Part shown: positions 29,171 through 37,659 of the stretch, in pieces | Numbering within the stretch: position 1 is the stretch's first letter | Layout of the letters: every line of letters begins with the position of its first letter | Assembly: GCF_963378095.1 (NCBI RefSeq) | Contig: NZ_OY726397.1 | Coordinates: 4,216,001 to 4,280,000 of the forward strand | Length of the DNA: 64,000 nt | From: Mycolicibacterium sp. MU0053 | GTDB lineage: Bacteria > Actinomycetota > Actinomycetes > Mycobacteriales > Mycobacteriaceae | Direction: 5' to 3' | Program-made: the position numbers and the translations under genes | The notes under the pieces: generated by a model | Told to the model about the DNA's origin: nothing | What the model saw: only the letters and a program-made list of their open reading frames with translations | The model's database searches: none

Positions 29171-29553
29171 GCCGAAACTCCGCCGTGGAAGACGGCCTCG
29201 ACGTTGTTGCCGTCCGGGTCGCGCACGAAGGCGCCGTAGTACTTGTCGTGATACTCGGGCCACAGCCGTGGTTCGTGCAACGACTCCGCGCCCAGGTCCA
29301 GCGCGGCCTCGTAGAACGCGAGCACCGCGTCGGCGTCGGCGGCCTGAAACGCGATGTGCACCTCGCGGTTCGGCCCATCGACGGCACCGGCGGCAGCATC
29401 GCCGATCCAGAACGCCGGGTGCCCGTCGCGGCCGTAACCGATGGCCACCTGATAATCCAGCTGTCGGCTGTAGCCGAGCACCCCGAGCACCCGGTCATAG
29501 AACTCCTGCGCGCGGGCCCAGTCCCGGCAGTTTATTCCGAAGTGATCGATCAT
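29167..29553 (-). CDS. VOC family (glyoxalase-like) protein
   Basis: This VOC-superfamily protein has 128 aa and two beta-alpha-beta-beta-beta units (starting IDHFGINCRDWARAQEFYDRVLG). Probable metal ligands are His4 and the Glu in DPDGNNVEAVFHG; WPEYHDKYYGAFVRDPDGNN is the conserved second half. It may be a lyase, dioxygenase or resistance protein; the substrate is not predictable. The ATG at 29553 is 6 nt after TACGGT (minus strand, 29560-29565), so it is leaderless, and only 22 nt separate it from the divergent amidohydrolase start. Confidence 0.78.
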   Translation of the reverse strand: MIDHFGINCRDWARAQEFYDRVLGVLGYSRQLDYQVAIGYGRDGHPAFWIGDAAAGAVDGPNREVHIAFQAADADAVLAFYEAALDLGAESLHEPRLWPEYHDKYYGAFVRDPDGNNVEAVFHGGVSA

Positions 29554-29559
29554 CGAATC

Positions 29560-29569
29560 ACCGTACATT
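29560..29569. promoter_or_regulatory. Overlapping divergent -10 elements
   Basis: ACCGTACATT contains TACATT (29564-29569, plus strand, 6 nt before ATG 29576) and, on the minus strand, TACGGT (29560-29565, 6 nt before ATG 29553). The two hexamers share two base pairs, so polymerase could bind in only one direction at a time. Confidence 0.6.
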
Positions 29570-29575
29570 TGGGGC

Positions 29576-31315
29576 ATGACAAACGTCGCCCCCTTCGATC
29601 TCGTCATCCGCAACGGCACCGTCGTCGACGGGTTGGGCAATCCAACTCAGGTGGCCGATGTCGCCGTCCGGGACGGGGTGATCGCTGAGGTGGGCACGGT
29701 CACCGCCCCGGGCACGCGCGAGATCGACGCCGACGGCCTGCTGGTCACGCCGGGTTTTGTCGATCTGCACACGCACTACGACGGGCAGGCGATCTGGAGC
29801 GACCGGCTCACGCCCTCGTCCGCGCACGGGGTCACCACCGCGGTGATGGGCAACTGCGGGGTCGGGTTCGCGCCATGTCGGCCGGCGGACCACGCGGTCC
29901 TCGTCGACGTGATGGCCGGGGTCGAGGACATCCCCGGAGTGGTGATGGTCGACGGTCTGCCGTGGACCTGGGAGACGTTCCCCGAGTTCCTCGACGCGCT
30001 CGACGCGCGACGCCGGGACATCGACGTGGCCGCGTTCCTGCCGCACTCGCCACTACGGGTGTACGTGATGGGCCGGCGCGGTGTCGACCTGGAGGCGGCG
30101 AGCACCGAGGATCTGGCCCTGATGCGCAAGCTGGCGGCCGAGGCCGTTCAGGTCGGCGCGTTGGGGTTCGCGACGTCGCGCTTCACCATTCACAAGACCG
30201 AGAGCGGGCGACCGATCCCCAGCTACGACGCCGGCCACGCGGAGATCGAGGCAATCGCCCAGGGCATGGTCGACGCCGGCGGCGGACTGATTCAATTCGT
30301 CCCCGACCTGGTCGCCGGCGACTATCAGCCCGTCCTGCAGACGGTCTTCGACGTGGCCGCCGACGTCGGCCTCCCGGTGACGTTCACGCTCGCCATCGGC
30401 AACGCCGGACCGCCGTTCTTCCGGGACGCCTTGGCCATGGTGGAGAAGGCCAACGCCGACGGCGGGGACATCACCGCACAGATCTATCCACGTCCCATCG
30501 GTCTGGTGCTGGGCCTGGAACTCTCGGGCAACCCATTCGTGCTGTATCCGAGCTACCAGGAAATCGCCCAACTGCCGCTGCCGCAGCGAGTGGCAGAGAT
30601 GCGGAAACCAGAAGTGCGGCAACGTATTCTGTCCGACAGTCCGGGCGAAGGGCATCCGCTGATGTTCGCCGCGCAACTGTGGGATTGGATGTTCCCGCTG
30701 GGAGACCCGCCGAACTACGAGCCGGACCCCGCCGACAGTATCGGCGCCCGGGCGCGCGCTCGCGGCGTCAGCCCGCTCGAGGAGGCCTACGACCGCGTCC
30801 TCGACGACGACGGGCACGCGATGCTGCTGGTGACGCTGGCCAACTACCGCGACAGTTCCCTGGACACCGTCGCCGAACTGATCCGCCGCGACGACGTGGT
30901 GCTGGGTCTGGGCGACGGCGGGGCGCACTACGGCATGATCTGCGACGCGTCGTTCCCGACCTACATGCTGACGCACTGGGTGCGGGACCGCGCCGCGGCC
31001 CGGCTGTCGATCGCCGATGCGGTGCGCGAGCTCACCTCGGTGCCCGCGCGCGTCGCCGGGTTGCGCGACCGCGGCCGGATTGCCAAGGGCTACAAGGCCG
31101 ATCTGAACGTGATCGATGCCGAACGAATCCGGCTGCATCGGCCCGTGGTGGTCCACGATCTGCCCGCCGGCGGCCGCCGCCTGGACCAGACCGCCGATGG
31201 GTATGTGGCGACCATCGTCGCCGGCGAGGTCATCGCCGAAAACGGTGTTCCCACCAACGCCCGGCCCGGCAAGCTCATCCGCGGCCGCCAACCCGAACCC
31301 GAAGGGGCAGCATGA
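29576..31315 (+). CDS. N-acyl-D-amino-acid deacylase family amidohydrolase
   Basis: This amidohydrolase-superfamily enzyme of 579 aa is related to D-aminoacylases. Metal-site motif: GFVDLHTHYDGQ (about 60-71); GVTTAVMGNCGVGFAPCRP is typical of the D-aminoacylase branch; the late GLGDGGAHYGMICDASFPTYML holds the conserved Asp and His; C-terminal GRIAKGYKADLNVIDAERI closes the composite beta-sandwich. It likely deacylates N-acyl-D-amino acids or a related amide. The next gene overlaps by 4 nt (ATGA). Probably leaderless. Confidence 0.85.
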   Translation: MTNVAPFDLVIRNGTVVDGLGNPTQVADVAVRDGVIAEVGTVTAPGTREIDADGLLVTPGFVDLHTHYDGQAIWSDRLTPSSAHGVTTAVMGNCGVGFAPCRPADHAVLVDVMAGVEDIPGVVMVDGLPWTWETFPEFLDALDARRRDIDVAAFLPHSPLRVYVMGRRGVDLEAASTEDLALMRKLAAEAVQVGALGFATSRFTIHKTESGRPIPSYDAGHAEIEAIAQGMVDAGGGLIQFVPDLVAGDYQPVLQTVFDVAADVGLPVTFTLAIGNAGPPFFRDALAMVEKANADGGDITAQIYPRPIGLVLGLELSGNPFVLYPSYQEIAQLPLPQRVAEMRKPEVRQRILSDSPGEGHPLMFAAQLWDWMFPLGDPPNYEPDPADSIGARARARGVSPLEEAYDRVLDDDGHAMLLVTLANYRDSSLDTVAELIRRDDVVLGLGDGGAHYGMICDASFPTYMLTHWVRDRAAARLSIADAVRELTSVPARVAGLRDRGRIAKGYKADLNVIDAERIRLHRPVVVHDLPAGGRRLDQTADGYVATIVAGEVIAENGVPTNARPGKLIRGRQPEPEGAA

Positions 31316-31689
31316 GTTCCGCGGTAGATCTGATCCGCCTCACCGAGGCGTTGTCCGGGTTCGATCAGGCCTTCCTGATCACCACCGGCGACGGCGGAAA
31401 ACCGCACACCGTGATGATCGAACCCGTCCTGGTCGACGGCGTCCTCGACGCCGGTGCGGTGGGCGATCGCACCACCACCAACGTGGCCCAGCACGCCGAC
31501 GTCACGCTGCTGTGGCCCCCGCGTGAGCCCGGCGGTTACGCGCTGCTGGTCGACGGCCGCGCCGAGCCCGCCAAAGGCGGTGCGCTGCGGGTGGTCCCGA
31601 CCAAGGCGCTGCTGCACCGCAAGGCCGCACCCGGCTCGCCGGCCGCCGAAAGTGGCTGCCTGCACGACTGCGTCGTGTTCAAGGCCTAG
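31312..31689 (+). CDS. Pyridoxamine 5'-phosphate oxidase-like (FMN split-barrel) protein
   Basis: This 125-aa protein has the split-barrel pattern LSGFDQAFLITTGDGGKPHTVMI, VGDRTTTNVAQHADVTLLWPP and GYALLVDGRAEPAKGGALRVVPTKALLHR, as in small FMN- or F420-binding PNPOx-like proteins. The substrate and cofactor are not determined. Its ATG overlaps the amidohydrolase stop, so both are one operon. Its 3' end overlaps the convergent protease gene by 11 nt. Confidence 0.75.
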   Translation: MSSAVDLIRLTEALSGFDQAFLITTGDGGKPHTVMIEPVLVDGVLDAGAVGDRTTTNVAQHADVTLLWPPREPGGYALLVDGRAEPAKGGALRVVPTKALLHRKAAPGSPAAESGCLHDCVVFKA

Positions 31690-32419
31690 CCGTGTCCAGA
31701 GTCAGACCCCACTGCTCCAGGTAGGGCTCCACCAGCGTCGCCACCACCCCCACGTCCGATACGGTGCCGTTGACGATTCCCACCGCTGTGGCCGATCCGT
31801 CGCGTTCGAGCCGGTACACGGGACTGCCGGAGTCGCCGGGTTGCGCGGTGGCGGTGAAGAATGCCAGGTTCTCCATGGCCTGCCGCGAACGGGCCGCATG
31901 CAGAGTCAGCGAAAAGTTGCCGCACTGCCGGCCGCTGATTCTGCCGTCGAAACACAACGTGTCCTCGGGGAGCAGCGTAGTGGTGACCCCTCTGACGCGG
32001 CGCTCGGCCAAAATCCATCCGTCACGCTGCAGTTCATCGTCGTGGAGCCGGATCGCTGCGATGTCCGGCCCCCATTCGCCCTCGTGCACCGAATGCGCGA
32101 ACCGCCCGATCTTGCGGAGGTTGCCCTCGGTCCGATGGGACATCGTCACGCCACCCCCCCTGTCGCAATGCCCGGCGGTCAACGCGTAATGCGCCCCGTC
32201 GGCGCCGATGGCAAGGAACCCGAGAGTGCAAGCCTCGACGACGCGACCGAAAGAATCTTCGACATCGATTCCGATGCCGGGAGCGATCGCCGTGGCGGCA
32301 GGCGCGGGCTTCGATGCGTATCCGAGTACGAGGGCCACGCCCGCGGCCAGGCCGTACACCACGACGGAGAACACCCAGCCCGTCCGCCGGCCCCGGCCTG
32401 CAGCGTCACGGTTTGTCAC
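31679..32419 (-). CDS. Exported trypsin-like serine protease
   Basis: This chymotrypsin-fold (S1) protease has 246 aa. An N-terminal hydrophobic helix (WVFSVVVYGLAAGVALVLGYA) is a signal peptide or anchor. The catalytic triad is visible: His in YALTAGHCDRGG, Asp in WGPDIAAIRL and Ser in AQPGDSGSPVY. Cys in EACTLGF and AGHC, and CFDGRISGRQC, suggest two disulfides. The substrate is unknown. I chose the GTG at 32419 because TAGCAT (minus, 32427-32432) lies 7 nt before it; two ATG codons upstream extend the frame. Confidence 0.82.
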   Translation of the reverse strand: MTNRDAAGRGRRTGWVFSVVVYGLAAGVALVLGYASKPAPAATAIAPGIGIDVEDSFGRVVEACTLGFLAIGADGAHYALTAGHCDRGGGVTMSHRTEGNLRKIGRFAHSVHEGEWGPDIAAIRLHDDELQRDGWILAERRVRGVTTTLLPEDTLCFDGRISGRQCGNFSLTLHAARSRQAMENLAFFTATAQPGDSGSPVYRLERDGSATAVGIVNGTVSDVGVVATLVEPYLEQWGLTLDTARP

Positions 32420-32429
32420 AGCGGTAATG

Positions 32430-33266
32430 CTAAGTGGCAACCGCATCGGCCGTGCGCACCCTGACGGTCTCACCGTCGCGACCGGCCCGCGCGCCGCAAC
32501 GCCGCAGTGCCTGGTCCAGTTCGGGGCCCGGCGGATTGTGGTGGCTCAGATGCACCGCGATGACATCGGTCTCGTCGTGGACCGCACCGGATTTGCGCAG
32601 GTCGGCCAGCGTGTTCTCGAACGCCGGAAGGTCATGGTGGTCGGTGCCGTGGTCGGTCTTGCGACCGAAGGTCTGCTCCAGGAACACCGCGCCGAACGCC
32701 GCGCCCGCGATGGCCTCGGACGTCTCGACCGGCAGTGGACCGGTGTCGGTGGCCCACAATAACCTTGCGCCCGAACTGGATACGTCGTACAACACCGCGG
32801 CATCGCCGCTGCGGACCCCCGTGTGCGCGGCGGCCAGCACTCGCACGGTGTAGTCGCCCCGGGGGCCGGCCAAGGTCAACTCGTCGCCGGCGTGCACCGT
32901 ACGCAAGACAATGGGATCGGCCGGCCCGATCCAGTCGCGGCACTGGTCCAGCACCTCCGGCGGCCCGAACACCTCGAGCGGCCGCGCGGGCCCCGCCCAC
33001 TGCCGCATGACCAGCGCGGCGGGTCCGACATGGTCGAAATGACCGTGGGTGAACAGGATTTGGCGCACACCGGCGAGGTTGCGACCCAGCCGCAGCGCGG
33101 CCCGCGGGGCCTCCGGTCCGCAGTCGAGCATCAGAGCGTCGTCGATCAGTGCGGCGGTCTGTCCCCGAATCTCCCCCGCTGCCAGCGCCCACCGACAGGA
33201 ACGACAGTCGCAGAACGGGCTGGGCCAGCCGTCGGCGCTGCCGGTGCCCAACAGCAGCAGTTCCAT
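32430..33266 (-). CDS. MBL-fold metallohydrolase with CxCxxC site
   Basis: This metallo-beta-lactamase-fold enzyme of 278 aa has the metal motif FTHGHFDHVG (about 72-81), a distal LLWATDTGPLP and HLSHHNPPGPE. The N-terminal PSPFCDCRSCRWA carries a CxCxxC Zn site like that of PhnP-type cyclic phosphodiesterases. It is the last gene of the cobalamin importer operon (its ATG shares one base with the btuD stop, TGATG), so a role on a cobamide or phosphodiester substrate is possible. No direct evidence for the substrate. Confidence 0.78.
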   Translation of the reverse strand: MELLLLGTGSADGWPSPFCDCRSCRWALAAGEIRGQTAALIDDALMLDCGPEAPRAALRLGRNLAGVRQILFTHGHFDHVGPAALVMRQWAGPARPLEVFGPPEVLDQCRDWIGPADPIVLRTVHAGDELTLAGPRGDYTVRVLAAAHTGVRSGDAAVLYDVSSSGARLLWATDTGPLPVETSEAIAGAAFGAVFLEQTFGRKTDHGTDHHDLPAFENTLADLRKSGAVHDETDVIAVHLSHHNPPGPELDQALRRCGARAGRDGETVRVRTADAVAT

Positions 33267-34075
33267 CAGCGCCGCCGGCCCCGCACCGGCAGCACCGCGA
33301 TGTCGCCGTCACGGTCGACAACGGTCACCTTGGCCTGGTAGACCTGCGCAATCCGTTGCGCGGTAAGCACTTCAGCCGGAGTCCCATCGGCGACGATCCG
33401 GCCCGCCTGCAGCATCACCATCCGGTCGGCGTACTGGCCGGCCAGTGTCAGATCGTGCATCGCGGCCACCACGGTGAGGCCGTCCGCGTCGCGCATCTGC
33501 TCGACGAGCTCGAGCACCTGCTGTTGATGACCTACGTCCAGGGCGCTGGTCGGCTCGTCCAGGATCAGCACCGAGGGCTGTTGGGCCAACGCGCGGGCGA
33601 GCACCACCCGCTGCAGTTCGCCGCCGGAGAGTTCGGTGACCGGACGATGGGCGACGTCGTGCAGATCCAGTCGCTCGATCGCGTCGCGCACCACCTGCCG
33701 GTCGGCGGCCGACGGCATCCCGAACCGAGGAATGTGCGGGGTCCGTCCGAGGGTGATCAGTTCGGTGACGCTGACCCCGTCGGGCACCGTGGGCCGCTGC
33801 GGCATCAGGGCGACCACCGCGGCGATCTGCGGGCGCCGCACCGTCTGCGGGTCCAGTCCCGCGACCCGCACCGTGCCCGTCAGCCGCGCCTCGGAACCCG
33901 CCGGGATCAGGCCGGCCAACACGTGCAGCAGCGTGGTCTTGCCCGCCCCGTTGGGCCCGACCACGCTGACCCATTCACCGCCGGCCACCGTCAGATCGAC
34001 CGCTTGGAGCACCGTCTTGTCCCGCCGGACGACGGTCAGGCCGGTGCAGGTCACTTGCGGTTCGGAGGCGGTCAC
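33266..34075 (-). CDS. btuD: ABC transporter ATP-binding protein (BtuD-like)
   Basis: This FecE/BtuD-type ATPase has 269 aa. Walker A is GPNGAGKTTLLHVLAG (about 42-57), Q-loop VALMPQRPTVP, signature LSGGELQRVVLARALAQ, Walker B VLILDEPTSALD, and the H-loop His in AAMHDLTLA. It energises the permease encoded just upstream. The GTG start overlaps the permease stop by 4 nt (GTGA). The cobalamin riboswitch at the head of the operon is the reason for preferring vitamin B12 over ferric siderophore as substrate. Confidence 0.87.
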   Translation of the reverse strand: MTASEPQVTCTGLTVVRRDKTVLQAVDLTVAGGEWVSVVGPNGAGKTTLLHVLAGLIPAGSEARLTGTVRVAGLDPQTVRRPQIAAVVALMPQRPTVPDGVSVTELITLGRTPHIPRFGMPSAADRQVVRDAIERLDLHDVAHRPVTELSGGELQRVVLARALAQQPSVLILDEPTSALDVGHQQQVLELVEQMRDADGLTVVAAMHDLTLAGQYADRMVMLQAGRIVADGTPAEVLTAQRIAQVYQAKVTVVDRDGDIAVLPVRGRRR

Positions 34076-35070
34076 GACATGCTCCGGCTGCGGCGCAGGA
34101 CCATCAGGAAGAACGGCGCTCCGATGGCCGCGGTCACCACGCCGATGGGCAGCTCCGCCGGGGCCAGCACCCACCGCGCCAGCACGTCGGCCAGCATCAG
34201 GAAGGCCGCCCCGAACAGCACCGACAACGGCAGCAGCAGCCGATGGCCGGGCCCGACCAACAACCGCACCGCGTGCGGCACCACGATGCCGACGAAACCG
34301 ATCAACCCACTGACACTGACCACCGCGGCCGTTCCCAGCGTCGCCACCGCGACCAGCAGCAGCCGCACGCGCCGCGGATCCACCCCCAGGCTCGCCGCCT
34401 CGATGTCGCCGACGGCCATCACGTCGAGGATCCGGCCGAACAACAGGATCACCACGATCGTCACCACCACGTACGGCAGGGCCACGCTCACCTCGGTCCA
34501 GCCGTTGGTGCTCAACCGGCCCAGCAGCCAGCTGTACACCTGGCGCATGGAGTCGTCGTAACGCTGCTGCAGGAAGGTCTGACCGGCGTTGGCGAACGCG
34601 GCCACCGCAACCCCGGCCAGGATGATGACCACCTCGGTCCGGCCGCCGCCCACCCCGCGGCCCAGCAGGTAGGTGGCGGTCACCGCCAGCACCCCGCCGG
34701 CGAACGCGGCAATGGGCACCGCGAAAGTGGTTGCCGCCATGCCGAATACGATCATTGCGGTAGCGCCGAGGCCCGCACCGCTGGACACCCCCAGCAGGTA
34801 GGGATCGGCCAGCGGGTTGCGGAACACCCCCTGATAGGCGGCACCGGCGATGGCCAACGTGGCCCCCACCAGGGCGCCGAGCACCACCCGCGGCAGCCGG
34901 ATCTGCCACAGCACCGCCTGCTGGGCGACGGTGAGCCCGTGCTCGACGTCGACTCCGGGGAGTCCGTCGATCAGCGCGAGCAGCACGCCCCGTGCGGGCA
35001 GGTTGGCCGGCCCGACGAAGATCGCGAGCACGGCGGCGCCGACCACGGCGATTACCGCCGCGGTCACCAC
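34072..35070 (-). CDS. btuC: FecCD/BtuC-type ABC permease
   Basis: This permease of about 332 aa is predicted to span the membrane about ten times. Family motifs are IRLPRVVLGALVGATLAIAG with YQGVFRNPLADPYLLGVSSG, LGVDPRRVRLLLV, and VSGLIGFVGIVVPHAVRLLVG (coupling region). The start is uncertain: the frame is open back to 35196, inside the upstream gene; the GTG at 35070, 17 nt after the lipoprotein stop, places the first helix (VVTAAVIAVVGAAVLAIFVG) at the N-terminus. It partners the BtuF- and BtuD-like proteins. Confidence 0.83.
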   Translation of the reverse strand: MVTAAVIAVVGAAVLAIFVGPANLPARGVLLALIDGLPGVDVEHGLTVAQQAVLWQIRLPRVVLGALVGATLAIAGAAYQGVFRNPLADPYLLGVSSGAGLGATAMIVFGMAATTFAVPIAAFAGGVLAVTATYLLGRGVGGGRTEVVIILAGVAVAAFANAGQTFLQQRYDDSMRQVYSWLLGRLSTNGWTEVSVALPYVVVTIVVILLFGRILDVMAVGDIEAASLGVDPRRVRLLLVAVATLGTAAVVSVSGLIGFVGIVVPHAVRLLVGPGHRLLLPLSVLFGAAFLMLADVLARWVLAPAELPIGVVTAAIGAPFFLMVLRRSRSMS

Positions 35071-35086
35071 CCACGCGCGGCGGGTC

Positions 35087-35968
35087 TCAGTTGGGCGCCG
35101 GGACAGCTTGGACCTCAGCGACCACGGCGCCGATCCGCTCGACGGTGTCGACGACGCGCGGACCCCAGCGGCTCGCGACGTCGGCGTCGAGTTCATAGAT
35201 GCTGCCCGTGCGGACGGCGGCCACCTCGCCCCAGCCGGCGCGGTCCGCCACCGTTCGGGCGGTCACGCCGCAGCACTGCACGTCGGCCAGGAAGATCAAC
35301 TCCGGATCGGCCGCGACGATGAATTCCTCGGACAGCTGCGGGTAGGCATCCGCGTCGCTGTCGTCGGCGATGTTGGTCAGCCCGAACAGTCCGTAGAGCT
35401 GCCCGATGAACGATGCGCCGGTCGCGGTGAACAGCGTCGGGTCCAGCTCGTGGTAGTAGCGCAGTTGGGCCGGCGGCGTGTTGTCGACGACCTCGGCGAT
35501 CTGCCGACGCATGTGGGACACCAGTTCGGCGGCGTCGCCGATGCGACCGGTCGCCGCGCCGATCTGCTCGATCTGGGCATACGCGTCGTCGACCGTGGTG
35601 GGAGCGGGCTGGGACAGCAACGCAATCCCCGCGGCCTCCAGGCCGGCGACGAGGTCATCCGGGGCATCGGCGGTGATCACCAAATCGGGCTGATACGCCA
35701 CGATCGCCTCGACGTTCGGGGTGTAGCCGGACAGGTCCTGCTGGGTCGGGGCATCGGCCGGATAGTTCGATTCGCCGTCCACGGCGATCACCTGTGGGCC
35801 CGCGCCGATCGCCCACAGCGTCTCGGTCGCCGAGGGACTCAGCGAGACCACACGTTGCGGATTGTCCGGCTGTTCGGTCTGCGCGGGCTCGGCTCCGGAT
35901 CCGCAGGCGGCCACCAGGCCGACCGCCAGAGCGGCGAGGGACGTTGTCAATCGACGCGCGGTGTTCAA
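35087..35968 (-). CDS. btuF: Substrate-binding lipoprotein of B12-type importer (BtuF-like)
   Basis: This 293-aa solute-binding lipoprotein belongs to the helical-backbone metal receptor (TroA/BtuF, PF01497) family. The signal peptide ends in the lipobox LVAAC (about residue 22); then RVVSLSPSATETLWAIGAG, NVEAIVAYQPDLVI and ELIFLADVQCCG follow family order. I chose the TTG at 35968 because AAGGA lies 9 nt before it and it gives a textbook lipoprotein signal; upstream frame sequence overlaps the riboswitch. It heads the btuFCD-MBL operon. Confidence 0.83.
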   Translation of the reverse strand: MNTARRLTTSLAALAVGLVAACGSGAEPAQTEQPDNPQRVVSLSPSATETLWAIGAGPQVIAVDGESNYPADAPTQQDLSGYTPNVEAIVAYQPDLVITADAPDDLVAGLEAAGIALLSQPAPTTVDDAYAQIEQIGAATGRIGDAAELVSHMRRQIAEVVDNTPPAQLRYYHELDPTLFTATGASFIGQLYGLFGLTNIADDSDADAYPQLSEEFIVAADPELIFLADVQCCGVTARTVADRAGWGEVAAVRTGSIYELDADVASRWGPRVVDTVERIGAVVAEVQAVPAPN

Positions 35969-36005
35969 CAGAGCCAGTCCTTCGTCCGAGGAGAGTACTG
36001 ACCGC

Positions 36006-36120
36006 GGCTCAGCTGACCTGGCTTGTCCGACGCGAGCGGATGCGTCGGCGTCACAGTTGCGGGACAGCGCCGGACTGGTACCGGACTTCACTGGACACCA
36101 CGGACCCGGCGGCGCCGGGT
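36006..36120 (-). ncRNA. Cobalamin riboswitch upstream of btuF
   Basis: Read on the minus strand, the leader carries the cobalamin aptamer hallmarks: AAGTCCGGTACCAGTCCGG, then GCTGTCCCGCAACTGTGA, a hairpin GTCCGACGC/GCGTCGGAC-type stem, and the B12 box AGCCAGGTCAGCTG (about 36010-36023). A -10 TAGGCT (36128-36133) puts the transcript start near 36120, at a 7-bp hairpin ACCCGGC/GCCGGGT. The box ends 38 nt before the btuF TTG. A short TCCT/AGGA pairing could hide the AAGGA ribosome-binding site when B12 is bound. Confidence 0.82.
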
Positions 36121-36127
36121 ATCGGCG

Positions 36128-36133
36128 AGCCTA
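36128..36133 (-). promoter_or_regulatory. -10 element of the btuF operon
   Basis: TAGGCT on the minus strand lies 7 nt before the expected 5' end of the riboswitch (36120). The spacing equals that of the other TANNNT promoters in this window. Confidence 0.5.
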
Positions 36134-36210
36134 TCCCACCCCGGCGGGTTCAAATCACCGCGCGTGCAACCGTGGCGCAGTCCCCCACCGCTGTGGCCTT
36201 ACTAAATGAC

Positions 36211-37536
36211 GTGACACTCATCGATGCACCCATAGCGCCCGACGACGACAAAGGCTCCGCGATCACGCCGCAGGCCCGCACGGCGCTGTGGGCCAGCCTG
36301 GTCGGCACCACCATCGAGTGGTACGACTTCTTCCTCTACGCCACCGCCGCCAGCCTGGTGTTCAACCACGCGTTTTTCCCGGATCAGTCGACGTTCGTCG
36401 GGACCATGCTGTCGTTCGCGACCTTCGCCGTCGGCTTCGTCGTCCGCCCCATCGGCGGCTTTGTGTTCGGCCACATCGGCGACCGGATCGGCCGGAAGAA
36501 GACGCTGGCGCTGACGATGGTGTTGATGGGCGTCGCGACCGCGCTGATGGGGGTGCTGCCCACCGCCGCCCAGATCGGCGTGCTGGCCCCGATCCTGTTG
36601 CTGCTGTTGCGCATCGTGCAGGGCTTCGCGCTCGGCGGCGAATGGGCGGGGGCGGTGCTGCTCGCGGTCGAACACGGACCGCCGCGGCGGCGCGGGCTGT
36701 TCGGCAGCATCCCGCAGGTCGGCCTGGCGCTCGGGCTCGCGCTGGGTACCGGGGTGTTCGCGCTGCTGCAGGTGGTGCTGCCCGATGATGCGTTCCTCAC
36801 CTACGGCTGGCGGATCGCGTTCCTGTTCAGCATCGTGTTGGTGATCTTCGGCGTCGTGGTGCGGTTGCGGGCCACCGAGACCCCGGCCTTCGAGCGTGTC
36901 CGCGACAGCGGCGACCGGGCCGCGGTGCCGCTACGTGAGGTGTTCAGGCCGCCGGCGCTGCGCTCGACCGCGCTGGGCATGCTGTCGCGCTGGGGCGAGG
37001 GCGCGGCGTTCAACACCTGGGGCGTGTTCGCGATCGCCTACGCCACAAGCACATTGGGTCTGGAGAAGGTGCCCGTGCTGGTGGCCGTGACGGCGGCGTC
37101 CCTGCTGATGGCGGTGCTGCTGCCGGTGTCGGGCCTGCTGACCGATCGATTTGGCCCCAAGCGGATCTACACCGTCGGTATCGCCGCCTACGCCGTCGCC
37201 GTCTTCCCGGTGTTCGCGTTGTTCGGCACCGGCAACATGGCGTTCTACACGGTCGCCATGCTGCTGGTGTTCGGGGTGATCCACGCGCTGTTCTACGGGG
37301 CCCAGGGCACGTTGTACGCATCGCTGTTCCCGGCGCGGATCCGCTACACCGGCCTCTCCACGGTCTACCAGCTGTCCGGGATCTACTCCTCGGGCCTGAC
37401 GCCGATGATCCTGACCGCGCTGATCGCCGCCGCGGGCGGGTCCCCATGGATCGCCTGCGCCTATCTGGTGACCACTGCGTCGATCAGCGTCGCGGCAACC
37501 CTGGCGCTCAAACCCACACCGCTGCGCGAACTTTAG
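36211..37536 (+). CDS. MFS transporter, metabolite:H+ symporter type
   Basis: This 441-aa major facilitator protein with 12 predicted helices resembles the ProP/shikimate/citrate-proline MHS branch: LWASLVGTTIEWYDFFLYATAASLVF at the start, RPIGGFVFGHIGDRIGRKKTL (loop 2-3 motif) and VQGFALGGEWAGAVLLAVEH. The substrate, probably an organic acid or osmolyte, cannot be told. The GTG at 36211 is the first sensible start; the frame open to 35794 lies on the reverse of the riboswitch and btuF. Divergent from btuF; an AT-rich TACTAAAT stands just before the start. Confidence 0.83.
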   Translation: MTLIDAPIAPDDDKGSAITPQARTALWASLVGTTIEWYDFFLYATAASLVFNHAFFPDQSTFVGTMLSFATFAVGFVVRPIGGFVFGHIGDRIGRKKTLALTMVLMGVATALMGVLPTAAQIGVLAPILLLLLRIVQGFALGGEWAGAVLLAVEHGPPRRRGLFGSIPQVGLALGLALGTGVFALLQVVLPDDAFLTYGWRIAFLFSIVLVIFGVVVRLRATETPAFERVRDSGDRAAVPLREVFRPPALRSTALGMLSRWGEGAAFNTWGVFAIAYATSTLGLEKVPVLVAVTAASLLMAVLLPVSGLLTDRFGPKRIYTVGIAAYAVAVFPVFALFGTGNMAFYTVAMLLVFGVIHALFYGAQGTLYASLFPARIRYTGLSTVYQLSGIYSSGLTPMILTALIAAAGGSPWIACAYLVTTASISVAATLALKPTPLREL

Positions 37537-37628
37537 GCGCCCTCCGGACTCCGGTGGCGCGCCTCCAGCGTGGTGCGTTCGTCGGCGTTCAGCGGGGGCA
37601 TGGGCCGCTCGATCCCGACGGACACGAA

Positions 37629-37659
37629 AAAGCCCGGCCTGCAAGGCAGGCCGGGCTTT
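37629..37659 (-). terminator. Intrinsic terminator of groEL2
   Basis: Arms AAAGCCCGGCCTGC (37629-37642) and GCAGGCCGGGCTTT (37646-37659) form a 14-bp stem with a 3-nt loop, 18 nt after the groEL2 stop. On the minus strand the stem runs into TTTTTCG, a short U tract. It also faces the end of the convergent MFS gene. Confidence 0.88.

Noticed and set aside
33266..35968. Ferric-siderophore specificity of the ABC importer
   Set aside because: The protein families do not separate iron from B12, but the leader carries cobalamin aptamer motifs, which favours B12.
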